Source: Megachile rotundata
Lineage: Eukaryota; Arthropoda; Insecta; Hymenoptera; Megachilidae
Assembly (NCBI RefSeq): GCF_050947335.1
Contig: NW_027473318.1
Coordinates: 4,278,001-4,342,000, forward strand
DNA length: 64,000 nucleotides
Direction: 5' to 3'
Each line of letters starts with the position of its first letter. Positions within the stretch are counted from its first letter, which is position 1. Positions 33,527 through 49,741 of this stretch are shown piece after piece. The notes under the pieces were generated by a model. It was given only the letters and a program-made list of their open reading frames with translations, was not told the origin of the DNA and did not search any database. The translations under genes and the position numbers were made by a program.

Positions 33527-33754
33527 ATGCAATCGCAATCACACAATCACAATCATATAATCACAGTCATACGACCACAATCATACAATCACAATCATAC
33601 AATCACAGTCATACGACCACAATCTTACAATTACAATCATACAATCACAATCATTCAAAAACAATCATACCATCACGATCATACAATCGCAATCATACAA
33701 TTACAATCTCAGAATCACAAACTCACAATCACAATAATACAATCACACCCATAA
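33527..33754 (+). repeat. Landmark block, copy 8 (subtype 2)
   Basis: Same subtype 2 marks as 16,551, at +16,976. Confidence 0.9.
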
Positions 33755-34297
33755 AATAGCAATCATACATTTACAATCTCCCATACACAATCATAAAATC
33801 AGAATAATACAGTCACAATCATACAATCACAATCATTCAAATACAATCATACAATCACAATCATACATTCGCAATCATACAATCACAATCATAGGAGCAC
33901 AATAATTCAATCACAATAATACAATCACAATCATACAATCACAATAATACAGTCACAGTCATACAATCACCATCATACAATCACAATCATACAATCACGA
34001 TCATACAATCGCAGTTATACAATCACAACCATACAATCACAATCATACAATCACAATCATACAATCACAACCATACAATCACAACCATACAATCACTATC
34101 ATACAATCAGAGTCAAATAATCACAATCATACAATCACAATCATACAATCACAATCATACAATCACAATCATGCAATCACAATCATACAATCACAATCAT
34201 ACAATTACAATCGTACAAGCATAATCCTGCAATCACAATCATGCAACCACAATCATACAATCACAATCATAGAAGCACAATAATTCCATCACAATAA

Positions 34298-34503
34298 TAC
34301 AATCACAATCATACAATCACAATCATACAATCACAATCATACAATCACAATCATACAATCACAATCATACAATCACAATCATACAATCACAATCATACAA
34401 TCACAATCATACAATCACAATCATACAATCACAATCATACAATCACAATCATACAATCACAATCATACAATCACAATCATACAATCACAATCATACAATC
34501 ACA
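34298..34503 (+). repeat. Perfect monomer run (206 bp)
   Basis: This starts after an ATTCCATCACAATAATAC unit and not after CGTAC. The partner near 17,308 is broken by an ACAATTAC unit at 17,482 that is absent here. Confidence 0.85.
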
Positions 34504-36746
34504 GTCATACGACCACAATCATACAATTACAATCATACGATCACAATCATTCAAAAACAATCACACCATCACGATCATACAATCGCAATCATACAATCAC
34601 ACTCATACAATCACAATCATACAATCACAATCATTCATTCACAATCATACAATCACAATCATACAATCACAATCATACAATCACAATCATACAAACACAA
34701 TCATACAATCACAATCATACAATCACAATCATACAATCACAATCATAGAATCACAGTCATACGACCACAATCATACAATTACAATCATACAATCACAATC
34801 ATACAATCACAATCATACAATCACAATCATACAATCACAATCATACAATCACAATCATACAATCACAATCATACAATCACAATCATAGAATCACAGTCAT
34901 ACGACCACAATCATACAATTACAATCATACAATCACAATCATTCAAAAACAATCACACCATCACGATCATACAATCGCAATCATACAATCAGGCTCATAC
35001 AATCACAATCATACAATCACAATCATTCATTCACAATCATACAATCGCAATCATATAAATACAATCTCCCAAAAACATTGATACAATCACAATCATACGA
35101 TCACAATAATACAATCACATTAATACAGTCACAATCATACAATCACAATCATACAATCACAGTCATACTACCACAGTCATACTACCACAGTCATACAATC
35201 ACAATCATACAATCACAATCATACAATCACAATCATACAGTCGCAATCATATAAATACAATCTCCCAAAAACAATCATACAATCACAATCATACAATCAC
35301 AATCATACAATCACAATAATACAGTCACAATCATACAGTCGCAGTCATACAATCACAATCATACAATCGCAATCATACATTCACAACAATACAATCACAA
35401 TCATACAATCACAATCATACAATCACGACCATACACTCGCAACCATACAATCACAACCATACAATCACAATAATACAATCACAAACATACAATCACAATC
35501 ATACAATCACAATCATACAATCACAATCATACAAGCACAATCCTGCTATCGTAATCATGCAATAACAATCATACTATGACAATCATACAATCACACTCAT
35601 ACCATTACAATCATACAGTCACAATCATACAATCACAATCATTCAATCACACTCATACAATCACAATCATTCAATCACAATCATTCAACCACAATCATAC
35701 AATCGCAATCATATAAATACAATCTCCCAAAAACATTGATACAATCACAATCATACAATCACAATAATACAGTCACAATCATACAATCACAATCATGCAA
35801 TCACAATCATTCAATCACAATCATACATTCGCATTCAAACAAATACAATCATACAATCACAATCATACAATGACAATCATACAATCACAATCATACAAGC
35901 ACAATCATACAATCACAATCATACAATCACAATCATACAATCACAATCATACAATCACAATCATACAATCACAATCATACAATCACAATCATACAATCAC
36001 AATCATACAATCACAATCATACAATCACAATCATACAATCACAATCATACAATCCCAATCATTCAAAAACAATCATACCATCACGATCATACAATCGCAA
36101 TCATATATTCACAACAATATAATCACAATCATGCAATCGCATTCATACATCCGCAATCATTCAATCACTATCATACAATCACAGTCATATAATCACAATC
36201 ATACAATTACAATCATACAATCACAATCATACTATCACAATCATACAATCGCAATCAAACGAAAACAATCATACAATCACAATCATACAATCACGATCAT
36301 ACAATCACAATCATACTATCACAATCATACAATCGCAATCAAACGAAAACAATCATACAATCACAATCATACAATCACAATCATACAATCACAATCATAC
36401 AATCACAATCATACAATCACAATCATACAATCACAATCATACAATCACAATCGTACGATCACAATCATACAATCACAATCATACAATCACAATCATACAA
36501 TCACAATCATACAATCACAATCATACAATCCCAATCATTCAAAAACAATCATACCATCACGATCATACAATCGCAATCATATATTCACAACAATATAATC
36601 ACAATCATGCAATCGCAATCATACAGCCGCAATCATTCAATCACTATCATACAATCACAGTCATATAATCACAATCATACAATTACAATCATACAAGCAT
36701 AATCCTGCAATCGCAATCATGCAATAACAATCATACCATCACAATC

Positions 36747-36974
36747 ATGCAATCGCAATCATACAATCACAATCATATAATCACAGTCATACGACCACAA
36801 TCATACAATCACAATCATACAATCACAGTCATACGACCACAATCTTACAATTACAATCATACAATCACAAGCATTCAAAAACAATCATACCATCACGATC
36901 ATACAATCGCAATCATACAATTACAATCTCAGAATCACAAACTCACAATCACAATAATACAATCACACCCATAA
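36747..36974 (+). repeat. Landmark block, copy 9
   Basis: CAAGCATTC form, sister of 19,757. Lies 440 bp before the single +1 phase shift. Confidence 0.9.
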
Positions 36975-37400
36975 AATAGCAATCATACATTTACAATCTC
37001 CCATACACAATCATAAAATCACAATAATACAGTCACAATCATACAATCACAATCATTCAAATACAATCATACAATCACAATCATACATTCGCCATCATAC
37101 AATCACAACCATAGGAGCACAATAATTCAATCACAATAATACAATCACAATCATACAATCACAACCATACAATCACAACCATACAATCACAATCATACAA
37201 TCAGAGTCAAATAATCACAATCATACAATCACAATCATACAATCACAATCATACAATCACAATCATAGAATCACAATCATACAATCACGATCATACAATC
37301 GCAGTTATACAATGACAACCATACCATCACAATAATACATTAACAACAACATAATCACAATCATTCAATCACAATCATACAATCGCAATCATACAAAAAC

Positions 37401-37415
37401 AATCATAACAATCAC
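37401..37415 (+). other. Single +1 bp insertion
   Basis: AATCATAACAATC replaces AATCATACAATC, giving a 15-bp unit directly after the ATACAAAAACAATC unit. The equivalent places at 4.68, 13.15, 25.43, 30.13, 44.58 and 51.07 kb lack the extra A. All A-domain offsets that span this point carry the +1. Confidence 0.9.
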
Positions 37416-38055
37416 AATCATACAATCACAATCATACAATCGCAATCATACAATCACAATCATACAGTCACAATCATACAATCACAATCATACAATCACA
37501 ATCATACAATCACAATCATACAATCACAATCATACAATCACGATCATACAATCGCAATCATATAAATACAATCTCCTAAAAACATTGATACAATCACAAT
37601 CATACAATCACAATCATACTATCACTATCATACAATCACACTCATACAGTCACAATCATACAATTACACTCATACAATCATAATCATACAATCACAATCA
37701 TACAATCACAATCATACAATCACAATCATACAAGCATAATCCTGCATTCGCAATCATGCAATAACAATCATACTATCACAATCATACAATCGCAATCATA
37801 CAATCACAATCATATAATCACAGCCATACGACCACAATCACACAATCACAATCATACATTCGCAATCATACAATCACAATCATACAATCACAGTCATACA
37901 ATGGCATTCATACAATAACAATCATACAATCACAATCATTCAATCACAATCATACAATCGCAATAATACAGTCACAATCATACAATCACAGTCATACAAT
38001 CACAATCATACAATCACAATCATACTACCACAGCCATACAATTACAATCATACAA

Positions 38056-38070
38056 TCACAATTATAATCA
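38056..38070 (+). repeat. -2 bp phase element, copy 8
   Basis: ACAGCCATAC form upstream; first copy after the +1 insertion. Confidence 0.88.
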
Positions 38071-38804
38071 CAATCATGTAATCAGAATCATACAATCACA
38101 ATCATACAATCATAATCATGCAATCACAACCATAGAATCACAATCATAAAATCGCAATCATACTGTCACAATCATACAATCACAATCATAAAAGCACAAT
38201 CCTGCAATCGTAATCATGCAATAACAATCATACTATCACAATCATACAATCACAATCATACAATCACAATCATACAATCACAATCATACAATCACAATCA
38301 TACATTCACAATCATACAATCACAATCATACAATCACGATCATACAATCGCAGTTATACAATGACAACCATACAATCACAATAATACATTCACAACAACA
38401 TAATCACAATCATTCAATCACAATCATACAATCGCAATCATACAAAAACAATCATACAATCACGATCATACAATCACAATAATATAGTCACAGTCATACA
38501 ATCACAATCATACAATCACAATCCTGCAATCGCAATCATACAATCACAATCATAGAAGAACAATAATTCAATCACAATAATACAATCACAATAATACAAT
38601 CACAATAATACAATCACAATCATACAATCACAATCATATATTCACACCAATCCAATCACAATCATATATTCACAACAATCCAATCACAATCATACTATCG
38701 CAATCACACAGGCGCAATCATACAATCACTATCATACAATCAGAGTCATATAACCACAATCATACAATCACAATCATACAACCACAATCATACAATCACA
38801 ATCG

Positions 38805-39164
38805 TACAATCACAATCATACAATCACAATCATACAATCACAATCATACAATCACAATCATACAATCACAATCATACAATCACAATCATACAATCACAAT
38901 CATACAATCACAATCATACAATCACAATCATACAATCACAATCATACAATCACAATCATACAATCACAATCATACAATCACAATCATACAATCACAATCA
39001 TACAATCACAATCATACAATCACAATCATACAATCACAATCATACAATCACAATCATACAATCACAATCATACAATCACAATCATACAATCACAATCATA
39101 CAATCACAATCATACAATCACAATCATACAATCACAATCATACAATCACAATCATACAATCACA
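38805..39164 (+). repeat. Longest perfect monomer run (360 bp)
   Basis: About 25.7 consecutive consensus monomers with no substitution. It starts right after the CGTAC variant and ends at CACAGTCATACGACC. It is the expanded member of a series of runs at the same higher-order position. Confidence 0.9.
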
Positions 39165-39881
39165 GTCATACGACCACAATCATACAATTACAATCATACA
39201 ATCACAATCATTCAAAAACAATCACACCATCACGATCATACAATCGCAATCATACAATCACACTCATACAATCACAATCATACAATCACAATCATTCATT
39301 CACAATCATACAATCACAATCATACAATCACAATCATACAATCACAATCATACAATCACAATCATACAATCACAATCATACAATCACAATCATACAATCA
39401 CAATCATAGAATCGCAGTCATACGACCACAATCATACAATTACAATCATACAATCACAATCATACAATCACAATCATACAATCACAATCATACAATCACA
39501 ATCATAGAATCACAGTCATACGACCACAATCATACAATTACAATCATACAATCACAATCATTCAAAAACAATCACACCATCACGATCATACAATCGCAAT
39601 CATACAATCACAATCATACAATCACAATCATACAATCACAATCATACAATCACAATCATACAATCCCAATCATTCAAAAACAATCATACCATCACGATCA
39701 TACAATCGCAATCATATATTCACAACAATATAATCACAATCATGCAATCGCAATCATACAGCCGCAATCATTCAATCACTATCATACAATCACAGTCATA
39801 TAATCACAATCATACAATTACAATCATACAAGCATAATCCTGCAATCGCAATCATGCAATAACAATCATACCATCACAATC

Positions 39882-40109
39882 ATGCAATCGCAATCACACA
39901 ATCACAATCATATAATCACAGTCATACGACCACAATCATACAATCACAATCATACAATCACAGTCATACGACCACAATCTTACAATTACAATCATACAAT
40001 CACAATCATTCAAAAACAATCATACCATCACGATCATACAATCGCAATCATACAATTACAATCTCAGAATCACAAACTCACAATCATAATAATACAATCA
40101 CACCCATAA
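39882..40109 (+). repeat. Landmark block, copy 10 (subtype 2)
   Basis: Third subtype 2 copy, with a private CAATCATAATAATAC near 40,082. It follows copy 9 by 3,135 bp with a different intervening arrangement from the 16.5/33.5 kb pair. Confidence 0.9.
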
Positions 40110-40652
40110 AATAGCAATCATACATTTACAATCTCCCATACACAATCATAAAATCAGAATAATACAGTCACAATCATACAATCACAATCATTCAAATACA
40201 ATCATACAATCACAATCATACATTCGCAATCATACAATCACAATCATAGGAGCACAATAATTCAATCACAATAATACAATCACAATCATACAATCACAAT
40301 AATACAGTCACAGTCATACAATCACCATCATACAATCACAATCATACAATCACGATCATACAATCGCAGTTATACAATCACAACCATACAATCACAATCA
40401 TACAATCACAATCATACAATCACAACCATACAATCACAACCATACAATCACTATCATACAATCAGAGTCAAATAATCACAATCATACAATCACAATCATA
40501 CAATCACAATCATACAATCACAATCATGCAATCACAATCATACAATCACAATCATACAATTACAATCGTACAAGCATAATCCTGCAATCACAATCATGCA
40601 ACCACAATCATACAATCACAATCATAGAAGCACAATAATTCCATCACAATAA

Positions 40653-40892
40653 TACAATCACAATCATACAATCACAATCATACAATCACAATCATACAAT
40701 CACAATCATACAATCACAATCATACAATCACAATCATACAATCACAATCATACAATCACAATCATACAATCACAATCATACAATCACAATCATACAATCA
40801 CAATCATACAATCACAATCATACAATCACAATCATACAATCACAATCATACAATCACAATCATACAATCACAATCATACAATCACAATCATA
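40653..40892 (+). repeat. Perfect monomer run (240 bp)
   Basis: Starts after ATTCCATCACAATAATAC like 34,298, but ends at ATAGAATCACAGTC. Confidence 0.85.
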
Positions 40893-43800
40893 GAATCACA
40901 GTCATACGACCACAATCATACAATTACAATCATACAATCACAATCATTCAAAAACAATCACACCATCACGATCATACAATCGCAATCATACAATCACACT
41001 CATACAATCACAATCATACAATCACAATCATTCATTCACAATCATACAATCACAATCATACAATCACAATCATACAATCACAATCATACAATCACAATCA
41101 TACAATCACAATCATACAATCACAATCATACAATGACAATCATAGAATCACAGTCATACGACCACAATCATACAATTACAATCATACAATCACAATCATA
41201 CAATCACAATCATACAATCACAATCATACAATCACAATCATACAATCACAATCATAGAATCACAGTCATACGACCACAATCATACAATTACAATCATACA
41301 ATCACAATCATTCAAAAACAATCACACCATCACGATCATACAATCGCAATCACACAATCACACTCATACAATCACAATCATACAATCACAATCATTCATT
41401 CACAATCATACAATCGCAATCATATAAATACAATCTCCCAAAAACATTGATACAATCACAATCATACGATCACAATAATACAATCACAATAATACAGTCA
41501 CAATCATACAATCACAATCATACAATCACAGTCATACTACCACAGTCATACTACCACAGTCATACAATCACAATCATACAATCACAATCATACAATCACA
41601 ATCATACAGTCGCAATCATATAAATACAATCTCCCAAAAACAATCATACAATCACAATCATACAATCACAATAATACAGTCACAATCATACAATCGCAGT
41701 CATACAATCACAATCATACAATCGCAATCATACATTCACAACAATACAATCACAATCATACAATCACAATCATACAATCACGATCATACACTCGCAACCA
41801 TACAATCACAACCATACAATCACAATAATACAATCACAAACATACAATCACAATCATACAATCACAATCATACAATCACAATCATACAAGCACAATCCTG
41901 CTATCGTAATCATGCAATAACAATCATACTATGACAATCATACAATCACACTCATACCATTACAATCATACAGTCACAATCATACAATCACAATCATTCA
42001 ATCACACTCATACAATCACAATCATTCAATCACAATCATTCAACCACAATCATACAATCGCAATCATATAAATACAATCTCCCAAAAACATTGATACAAT
42101 CACAATCATACAATCACAATAATACAGTCACAATCATACAATCACAATCATGCAATCACAATCATTCAATCACAATCATACATTCGCATTCAAACAAATA
42201 CAATCATACAATCACAATCATACAATCACAATCATACAATCACAATCATACAAACACAATCATACAATCACAATCATACAATCACAATCATACAATCACA
42301 ATCATAGAATCACAGTCATACGACCACAATCATACAATTACAATCATACAATCACAATCATACAATCACAATCATACAATCACAATCATACAATCACAAT
42401 CATACAATCACAATCATAGAATCACAGTCATACGACCACAATCATACAATTACAATCATACAATCACAATCATTCAAAAACAATCACACCATCACGATCA
42501 TACAATCGCAATCATACAATCAGGCTCATACAATCACAATCATACAATCACAATCATTCATTCACAATCATACAATCGCAATCATATAAATACAATCTCC
42601 CAAAAACATTGATACAATCACAATCATACGATCACAATAATACAATCACATTAATACAGTCACAATCATACAATCACAATCATACAATCACAGTCATACT
42701 ACCACAGTCATACTACCACAGTCATACAATCACAATCATACAATCACAATCATACAATCACAATCATACAGTCGCAATCATATAAATACAATCTCCCAAA
42801 AACAATCATACAATCACAATCATACAATCACAATAATACAGTCACAATCATACAGTCGCAGTCATACAATCACAATCATACAATCGCAATCATACATTCA
42901 CAACAATACAATCACAATCATACAATCACAATCATACAATCACGATCATACACTCGCAACCATACAATCACAACCATACAATCACAATAATACAATCACA
43001 AACATACAATCACAATCATACAATCACAATCATACAATCACAATCATACAAGCACAATCCTGCTATCGTAATCATGCAATAACAATCATACTATGACAAT
43101 CATACAATCACACTCATACCATTACAATCATACAGTCACAATCATACAATCACAATCATTCAATCACACTCACACAATCACAATCATTCAATCACAATCA
43201 TACAATCACAATCATACAATCACAATCATACAATCCCAATCATTCAAAAACAATCATACCATCACGATCATACAATCGCAATCATATATTCACAACAATA
43301 TAATCACAATCATGCAATCGCATTCATACATCCGCAATCATTCAATCACTATCATACAATCACAGTCATATAATCACAATCATACAATTACAATCATACA
43401 ATCACAATCATACTATCACAATCATACAATCGCAATCAAACGAAAACAATCATACAATCACAATCATACAATCACGATCATACAATCACAATCATACTAT
43501 CACAATCATACAATCGCAATCAAACGAAAACAATCATACAATCACAATCATACAATCACAATCATACAATCACAATCATACAATCACAATCATACAATCA
43601 CAATCATACAATCACAATCATACAATCACAATCGTACGATCACAATCATACAATCACAATCATACAATCACAATCATACAATCACAATCATACAATCACA
43701 ATCATACAATCCCAATCATTCAAAAACAATCATACCATCACGATCATACAATCGCAATCATATATTCACAACAATATAATCACAATCATGCAATCGCAAT

Positions 43801-43927
43801 CATACAGCCGCAATCATTCAATCACTATCATACAATCACAGTCATATAATCACAATCATACAATTACAATCATACAAGAATAATCCTGCAATCGCAATCA
43901 TGCAATAACAATCATACCATCACAATC

Positions 43928-44155
43928 ATGCAATCGCAATCATACAATCACAATCATATAATCACAGTCATACGACCACAATCATACTATCACAATCATA
44001 CAATCACAGTCATACGACCACAATCTTACAATTACAATCATACAATCACAATCATTCAAAAACAATCATACCATCACGATCATACAATCGCAATCATACA
44101 ATTACAATCTCAGAATCACAAACTCACATTCACAATAATACAATCACACCCATAA
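43928..44155 (+). repeat. Landmark block, copy 11
   Basis: The most diverged copy: ATACTATCAC, CACATTCAC and AAAATGGC replace ATACAATCAC, CACAATCAC and AAAATAGC. Confidence 0.9.
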
Positions 44156-45235
44156 AATGGCAATCATACATTTACAATCTCCCATACACAATCATAAAAT
44201 CACAATAATACAGTCACAATCATACAATCACAATCATTCAAATACAATCATACAATCACAATCATACATTCGCCATCATACAATCACAATCATAGGAGCA
44301 CAATAATTCAATCACAATAATACAATCACAATCATACAATCACAACCATACAATCACAACCATACAATCACAATCATACAATCAGAGTCAAATAATCACA
44401 ATCATACAATCACAATCATACAATCACAATCATACAATCACAATCATAGAATCACAATCATACAATCACGATCATACAATCGCAGTTATACAATGACAAC
44501 CATACCATCACAATAATACATTAACAACAACATAATCACAATCATTCAATCACAATCATACAATCGCAATCATACAAAAACAATCATACAATCACAATCA
44601 TACAATCACAATCATACAATCGCAATCATACAATCACAATCATACAGTCACAATCATACAATCACAATCATACAATCACAATCATACAATCACAATCATA
44701 CAATCACAATCATACAATCACGATCATACAATCGCAATCATATAAATACAATCTCCTAAAAACATTGATACAATCACAATCATACAATCACAATCATACT
44801 ATCACTATCATACAATCACACTCATACAGTCACAATCATACAATCACACTCATACAATCATAATCATACAATCACAATCATACAATCACAATCATACAAT
44901 CACAATCATACAAGCATAATCCTGCATTCGCAATCATGCAATAACAATCATACTATCACAATCATACAATCGCAATCATACAATCACAATCATATAATCA
45001 CAGCCATACGACCACAATCACACAATCAGAATCATACATTTGCGATCATACAATCACAATCATACAATCACAGTCATACAATGGCATTCATACAATAACA
45101 ATCATACAATCACAATCATTCAATCACAATCATACAATCGCAATAATACAGTCACAATCATACAATCACAATCATACAATCACAATCATACAATCACAAT
45201 CATACTACCACAGCCATACAATTACAATCATACAA

Positions 45236-45250
45236 TCACAATTATAATCA
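45236..45250 (+). repeat. -2 bp phase element, copy 9
   Basis: Partner of copy 2 in the 42.5-46.0 kb block. Confidence 0.88.
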
Positions 45251-45423
45251 CAATCATGTAATCAGAATCATACAATCACAATCATACAATCATAATCATG
45301 CAATCACAACCATAGAATCACAATCATAAAATCGCAATCATACTGTCACAATCATACAATCACAATCATAAAAGCACAATCCTGCAATCGCAATCATGCA
45401 ATAACAATCATACCATCACAATC

Positions 45424-45651
45424 ATGCAATCGCAATCATACAATCACAATCATATAATCACAGTCATACGACCACAATCATACAATCACAATCATACAAT
45501 CACAGTCATACGACCACAATCTTACAATTACAATCATACAATCACAATCATTCAAAAACAATCATACCATCACGATCATACAATCGCAATCATACAATTA
45601 CAATCTCAGAATCACAAACTCACAATCACAATAATACAATCACACCCATAA
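45424..45651 (+). repeat. Landmark block, copy 12
   Basis: Sister of 5,537, with the same short spacing to its predecessor (1,496 bp, one monomer less) and the same downstream CGTAC. Confidence 0.9.
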
Positions 45652-45847
45652 AATAGCAATCATACATTTACAATCTCCCATACACAATCATAAAATCACA
45701 ATAATACAGTCACAATCGTACAATCACAATCATTCAAATACAATCATACAATCACAATCATACATTCGCCATCATACAATCACAATCATAGGAGCACAAT
45801 AATTCAATCACAATAATACAATCACAATCATACAATCACAACCATGC

Positions 45848-48429
45848 AATCACAACCATACAATCACAATCATACAATCAGAGTCAAATAATCACAATCA
45901 TACAATCACAATCATACAATCACAATCATACAATCACAATCATACAATCACAATCATACAATCACAATCATAGAATCACGATCATACAATCACGATCATA
46001 CAATCACAATCATACAATCACAATCATACAATCACAATCATACAATCACAATCATACAATCACAATCATACAATCACAATCATACAATCACAATCATACA
46101 ATAACAATCATACAATCGCAATCATATAAATACAATCTCCTAAAAACATTGATACAATCACAATCATACAATCACAATCATACAATCACACTCATACAGT
46201 CACAATCATACAATCACACTCATACAATCATAATCATACAATCACAATCATACAATCACGATCATACAATCGCAACCATACAATCACAACCATACAATCA
46301 CAACCATACAATCACAATAATACAATCACAAACATAAAATCACAATCATACAATCACAATCATACAATCACAATCATACAAGCACAATCCTGCTATCGTA
46401 ATCATGCAATAACAATCATACTATCACAATCATACAATCACACTCATACCATTACAATCATACAGTCACAATCATACAATCGCAATCATATAAATACAAT
46501 CTCCCAAAAACATTGATACAATCACAATCATACAATCACAATAATACAGTCACAATCATACAATCACAATCATGCAATCACAATCATTCAATCACAATCA
46601 TGCAATCGCATTCAAACAAATACAATCATACAATCACAATCATACAATCACAATCATACAATCACAATCATACAATCACAATCATACAATCATAATCATA
46701 CAATCACAATCATACAATCACGATCATACAATCGCAACCATACAATCACAACCATACAATCACAACCATACAATCACAATAATACAATCACAAACATACA
46801 ATCACAATCATACAATCACAATCATACAATCACAATCATACAAGCACAATCCTGCTATCGTAATCATGCAATAACAATCATACTATCACAATCATACAAT
46901 CATAATCATGCAATCACAACCATAGAATCACAATCATAAAATCGCAATCATACTGTCACAATCATACAATCACAATCATACAAGCACAATCCTGCAATCG
47001 TAATCATGCAATAACAATCATACTATCACAATCATACAATCGCAATCAAACGAAAACAATCATACAATCACAATCATACAATCACGATCATACAATCACA
47101 ATCATACAATCACAATAATATAGTCACAGTCATACAATCACCATCATACAATCACAATCCTGCAATCGCAATCATACAATCACAATCATAGAAGAACAAT
47201 AATTCAATCACAATAATACAATCACAATAATACAATCACAATAATACAATCACAATCATACAATCGCAATCATACAATCACAATCATACAGTCACAATCA
47301 TACAATCACAATCATACAATCACAATCATACAATCACAATCATACAATCACGATCATACAATCGCAATCATATAAATACAATCTCCTAAAAACATTGATA
47401 CAATCACAATCATACAATCACAATCATACTATCCCTATCATACAATCACACTCATACAGTCACAATCATACAATCACACTCATACAATCATAATCATACA
47501 ATCACAATCATACAATCACAATCATACAATCACAATCATACAATCACAATCATACAATCACAATCATACAAGCATAATCCTGCATTCGCAATCATGCAAT
47601 AACAATCATACTATCACAATCATACAATCGCAATCATACAATCACAATCATATAATCACAGCCATACGACCACAATCACACAATCACAATCATACATTCG
47701 CAATCATACAATCACAATCATACAATCACAGTCATACAATGGCATTCATACCATAACAATCATACAATCACAATCATTCAATCACAATCATACAATCGCA
47801 ATAATACAGTCACAATCATACAATCACAATCATACAATCACAATCATACAATCACAATCATACTACCACAGCCATACAATTACAATCATACAATCACAAT
47901 TATAATCACAATCATGTAATCAGAATCATACAATCACAATCATACAATCATAATCATGCAATCACAACCATAGAATCACAATCATAAAATCGCAATCATA
48001 CTGTCACAATCATACAATCACAATCATAAAAGCACAATCCTGCAATCGTAATCATGCAATAACAATCATACTATCACAATCATACAATCACAATCATACA
48101 ATCACAATCATACAATCACAATCATACATTCACAATCATACAATCACAATCATACAATCACGATCATACAATCGCAGTTATACAATGACAACCATACAAT
48201 CACAATAATACATTCACAACAACATAATCACAATCATTCAATCACAATCATACAATCGCAATCATACAAAAACAATCATACAATCACGATCATACAATCA
48301 CAATAATATAGTCACAGTCATACAATCACAATCATACAATCACAATCCTGCAATCGCAATCATACAATCACAATCATAGAAGAACAATAATTCAATCACA
48401 ATAATACAATCACAATAATACAATCACAA
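45848..48429 (+). repeat. Second copy of the first 2.6 kb
   Basis: Partner of 1-2,596. It directly follows the copy of 2,630-6,100, so the two blocks occur here in swapped order. That is expected if the left part of the window is itself a tandem with a period near 6 kb (position 1 also aligns with about 5,960). Confidence 0.82.
47895..47909 (+). repeat. -2 bp phase element, copy 10
   Basis: Partner of copy 1 at +45,833. Confidence 0.88.
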
Positions 48430-48732
48430 TAATACAATCACAATCATACAATCGCAGTCATACAATCACAATCATACAATCACAATCATACAATCACAAT
48501 CATATATTCACAACAATCCAATCACAATCATACTATCGCAATCACACAGGCGCAATCATACAATCACTATCATACAATCAGAGTCATATAACCACAATCA
48601 TACAATCACAATCATACAACCACAATCATACAATCACAATCGTACAATCACAATCATACAATCACAATCATACAATCACAATCATACAATCACAATCATA
48701 CAATCACAGTCATACAATCACAATCATACAAT

Positions 48733-48802
48733 CACGATCATACAATCACGATCATACAATCACGATCATACAATCACGATCATACAATCACGATCATACA
48801 AT
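48733..48802 (+). repeat. Five consecutive CACGATC monomers
   Basis: The variant ACAATCACGATCAT is repeated five times in a row. The homologous places at about 7,557-7,612 and 21,427-21,482 have four. Confidence 0.85.
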
Positions 48803-49510
48803 CACAATCATACAATCACAATCATACAATCACAATCATACAATCACAATCATACAATCACAATCATACAATCACAATCATAGAATCACAGTCATACGAC
48901 CACAATCATACAATTACAATCATACAATCACAATCATTCAAAAACAATCACACCATCACGATCATACAATCGCAATCATACAATCACACTCATACAATCA
49001 CAATCATACAATCACAATCATACATTCACAATCATACAATCACAATCATACAATCACGATCATACAATCGCAGTTATACAATGACAACCATACAATCACA
49101 ATAATACATTCACAACAACATAATCACAATCATTCAATCACAATCATACAATCGCAATCATACAAAAACAATCATACAATCACGATCATACAATCACAAT
49201 CATACAATCACAATAATATAGTCACAGTCATACAATCACAATCATACAATCACAATCCTGCAATCGCAATCATACAATCACAATCATAGAAGAACAATAA
49301 TTAAATCACAATAATACAATCACAATCATACAATCGCAGTCATACAATCACAATCATACAATCACAATCATATATTCACAACAATCCAATCACAATCATA
49401 CTATCGCAATCACACAGGCGCAATCATACAATCACTATCATACAATCAGAGTCATATAACCACAATCATACAATCACAATCATACAACCACAATCATACA
49501 ATCACAATCG

Positions 49511-49741
49511 TACAATCACAATCATACAATCACAATCATACAATCACAATCATACAATCACAATCATACAATCACAATCATACAATCACAATCATACAAT
49601 CACAATCATACAATCACAATCATACAATCACAATCATACAATCACAATCATACAATCACAATCATACAATCACAATCATACAATCACAATCATACAATCA
49701 CAATCATACAATCACAATCATACAATCACAATCATACAATC
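49511..49741 (+). repeat. Perfect monomer run ending in a block switch
   Basis: CGTAC-led run of about 16 units. It ends at CCCAATCATTCAAAAAC, not at TAGAATCACAGTC, so a recombination joint lies within it. Confidence 0.85.

Larger units (their letters stand above)
27252..37286 (+). repeat. 10-kb block of the 16,990-bp duplication, copy 2
   Basis: Partner of 10,262-20,296. Few substitutions separate the copies; examples are CAGAATC at 17,201 against CACAATC at 34,191, and an extra CGTAC at 14,577 in copy 1. After 37,286 this copy continues with CACGATC then GCAGTTATAC, the ordinary order also seen at 4.56, 25.3, 44.5 and 50.9 kb. Copy 1 is therefore the one that recombined. Confidence 0.88.
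42531..45987 (+). repeat. Second copy of the 2.6-6.1 kb block
   Basis: Partner of 2,630-6,100. Private changes here include ACTATCAC inside the landmark (43,985), CACATTCAC (44,126), AAAATGGC (44,155), CAAGAATAATCC (43,875) and ATTTGCGATC (45,038). Confidence 0.82.
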
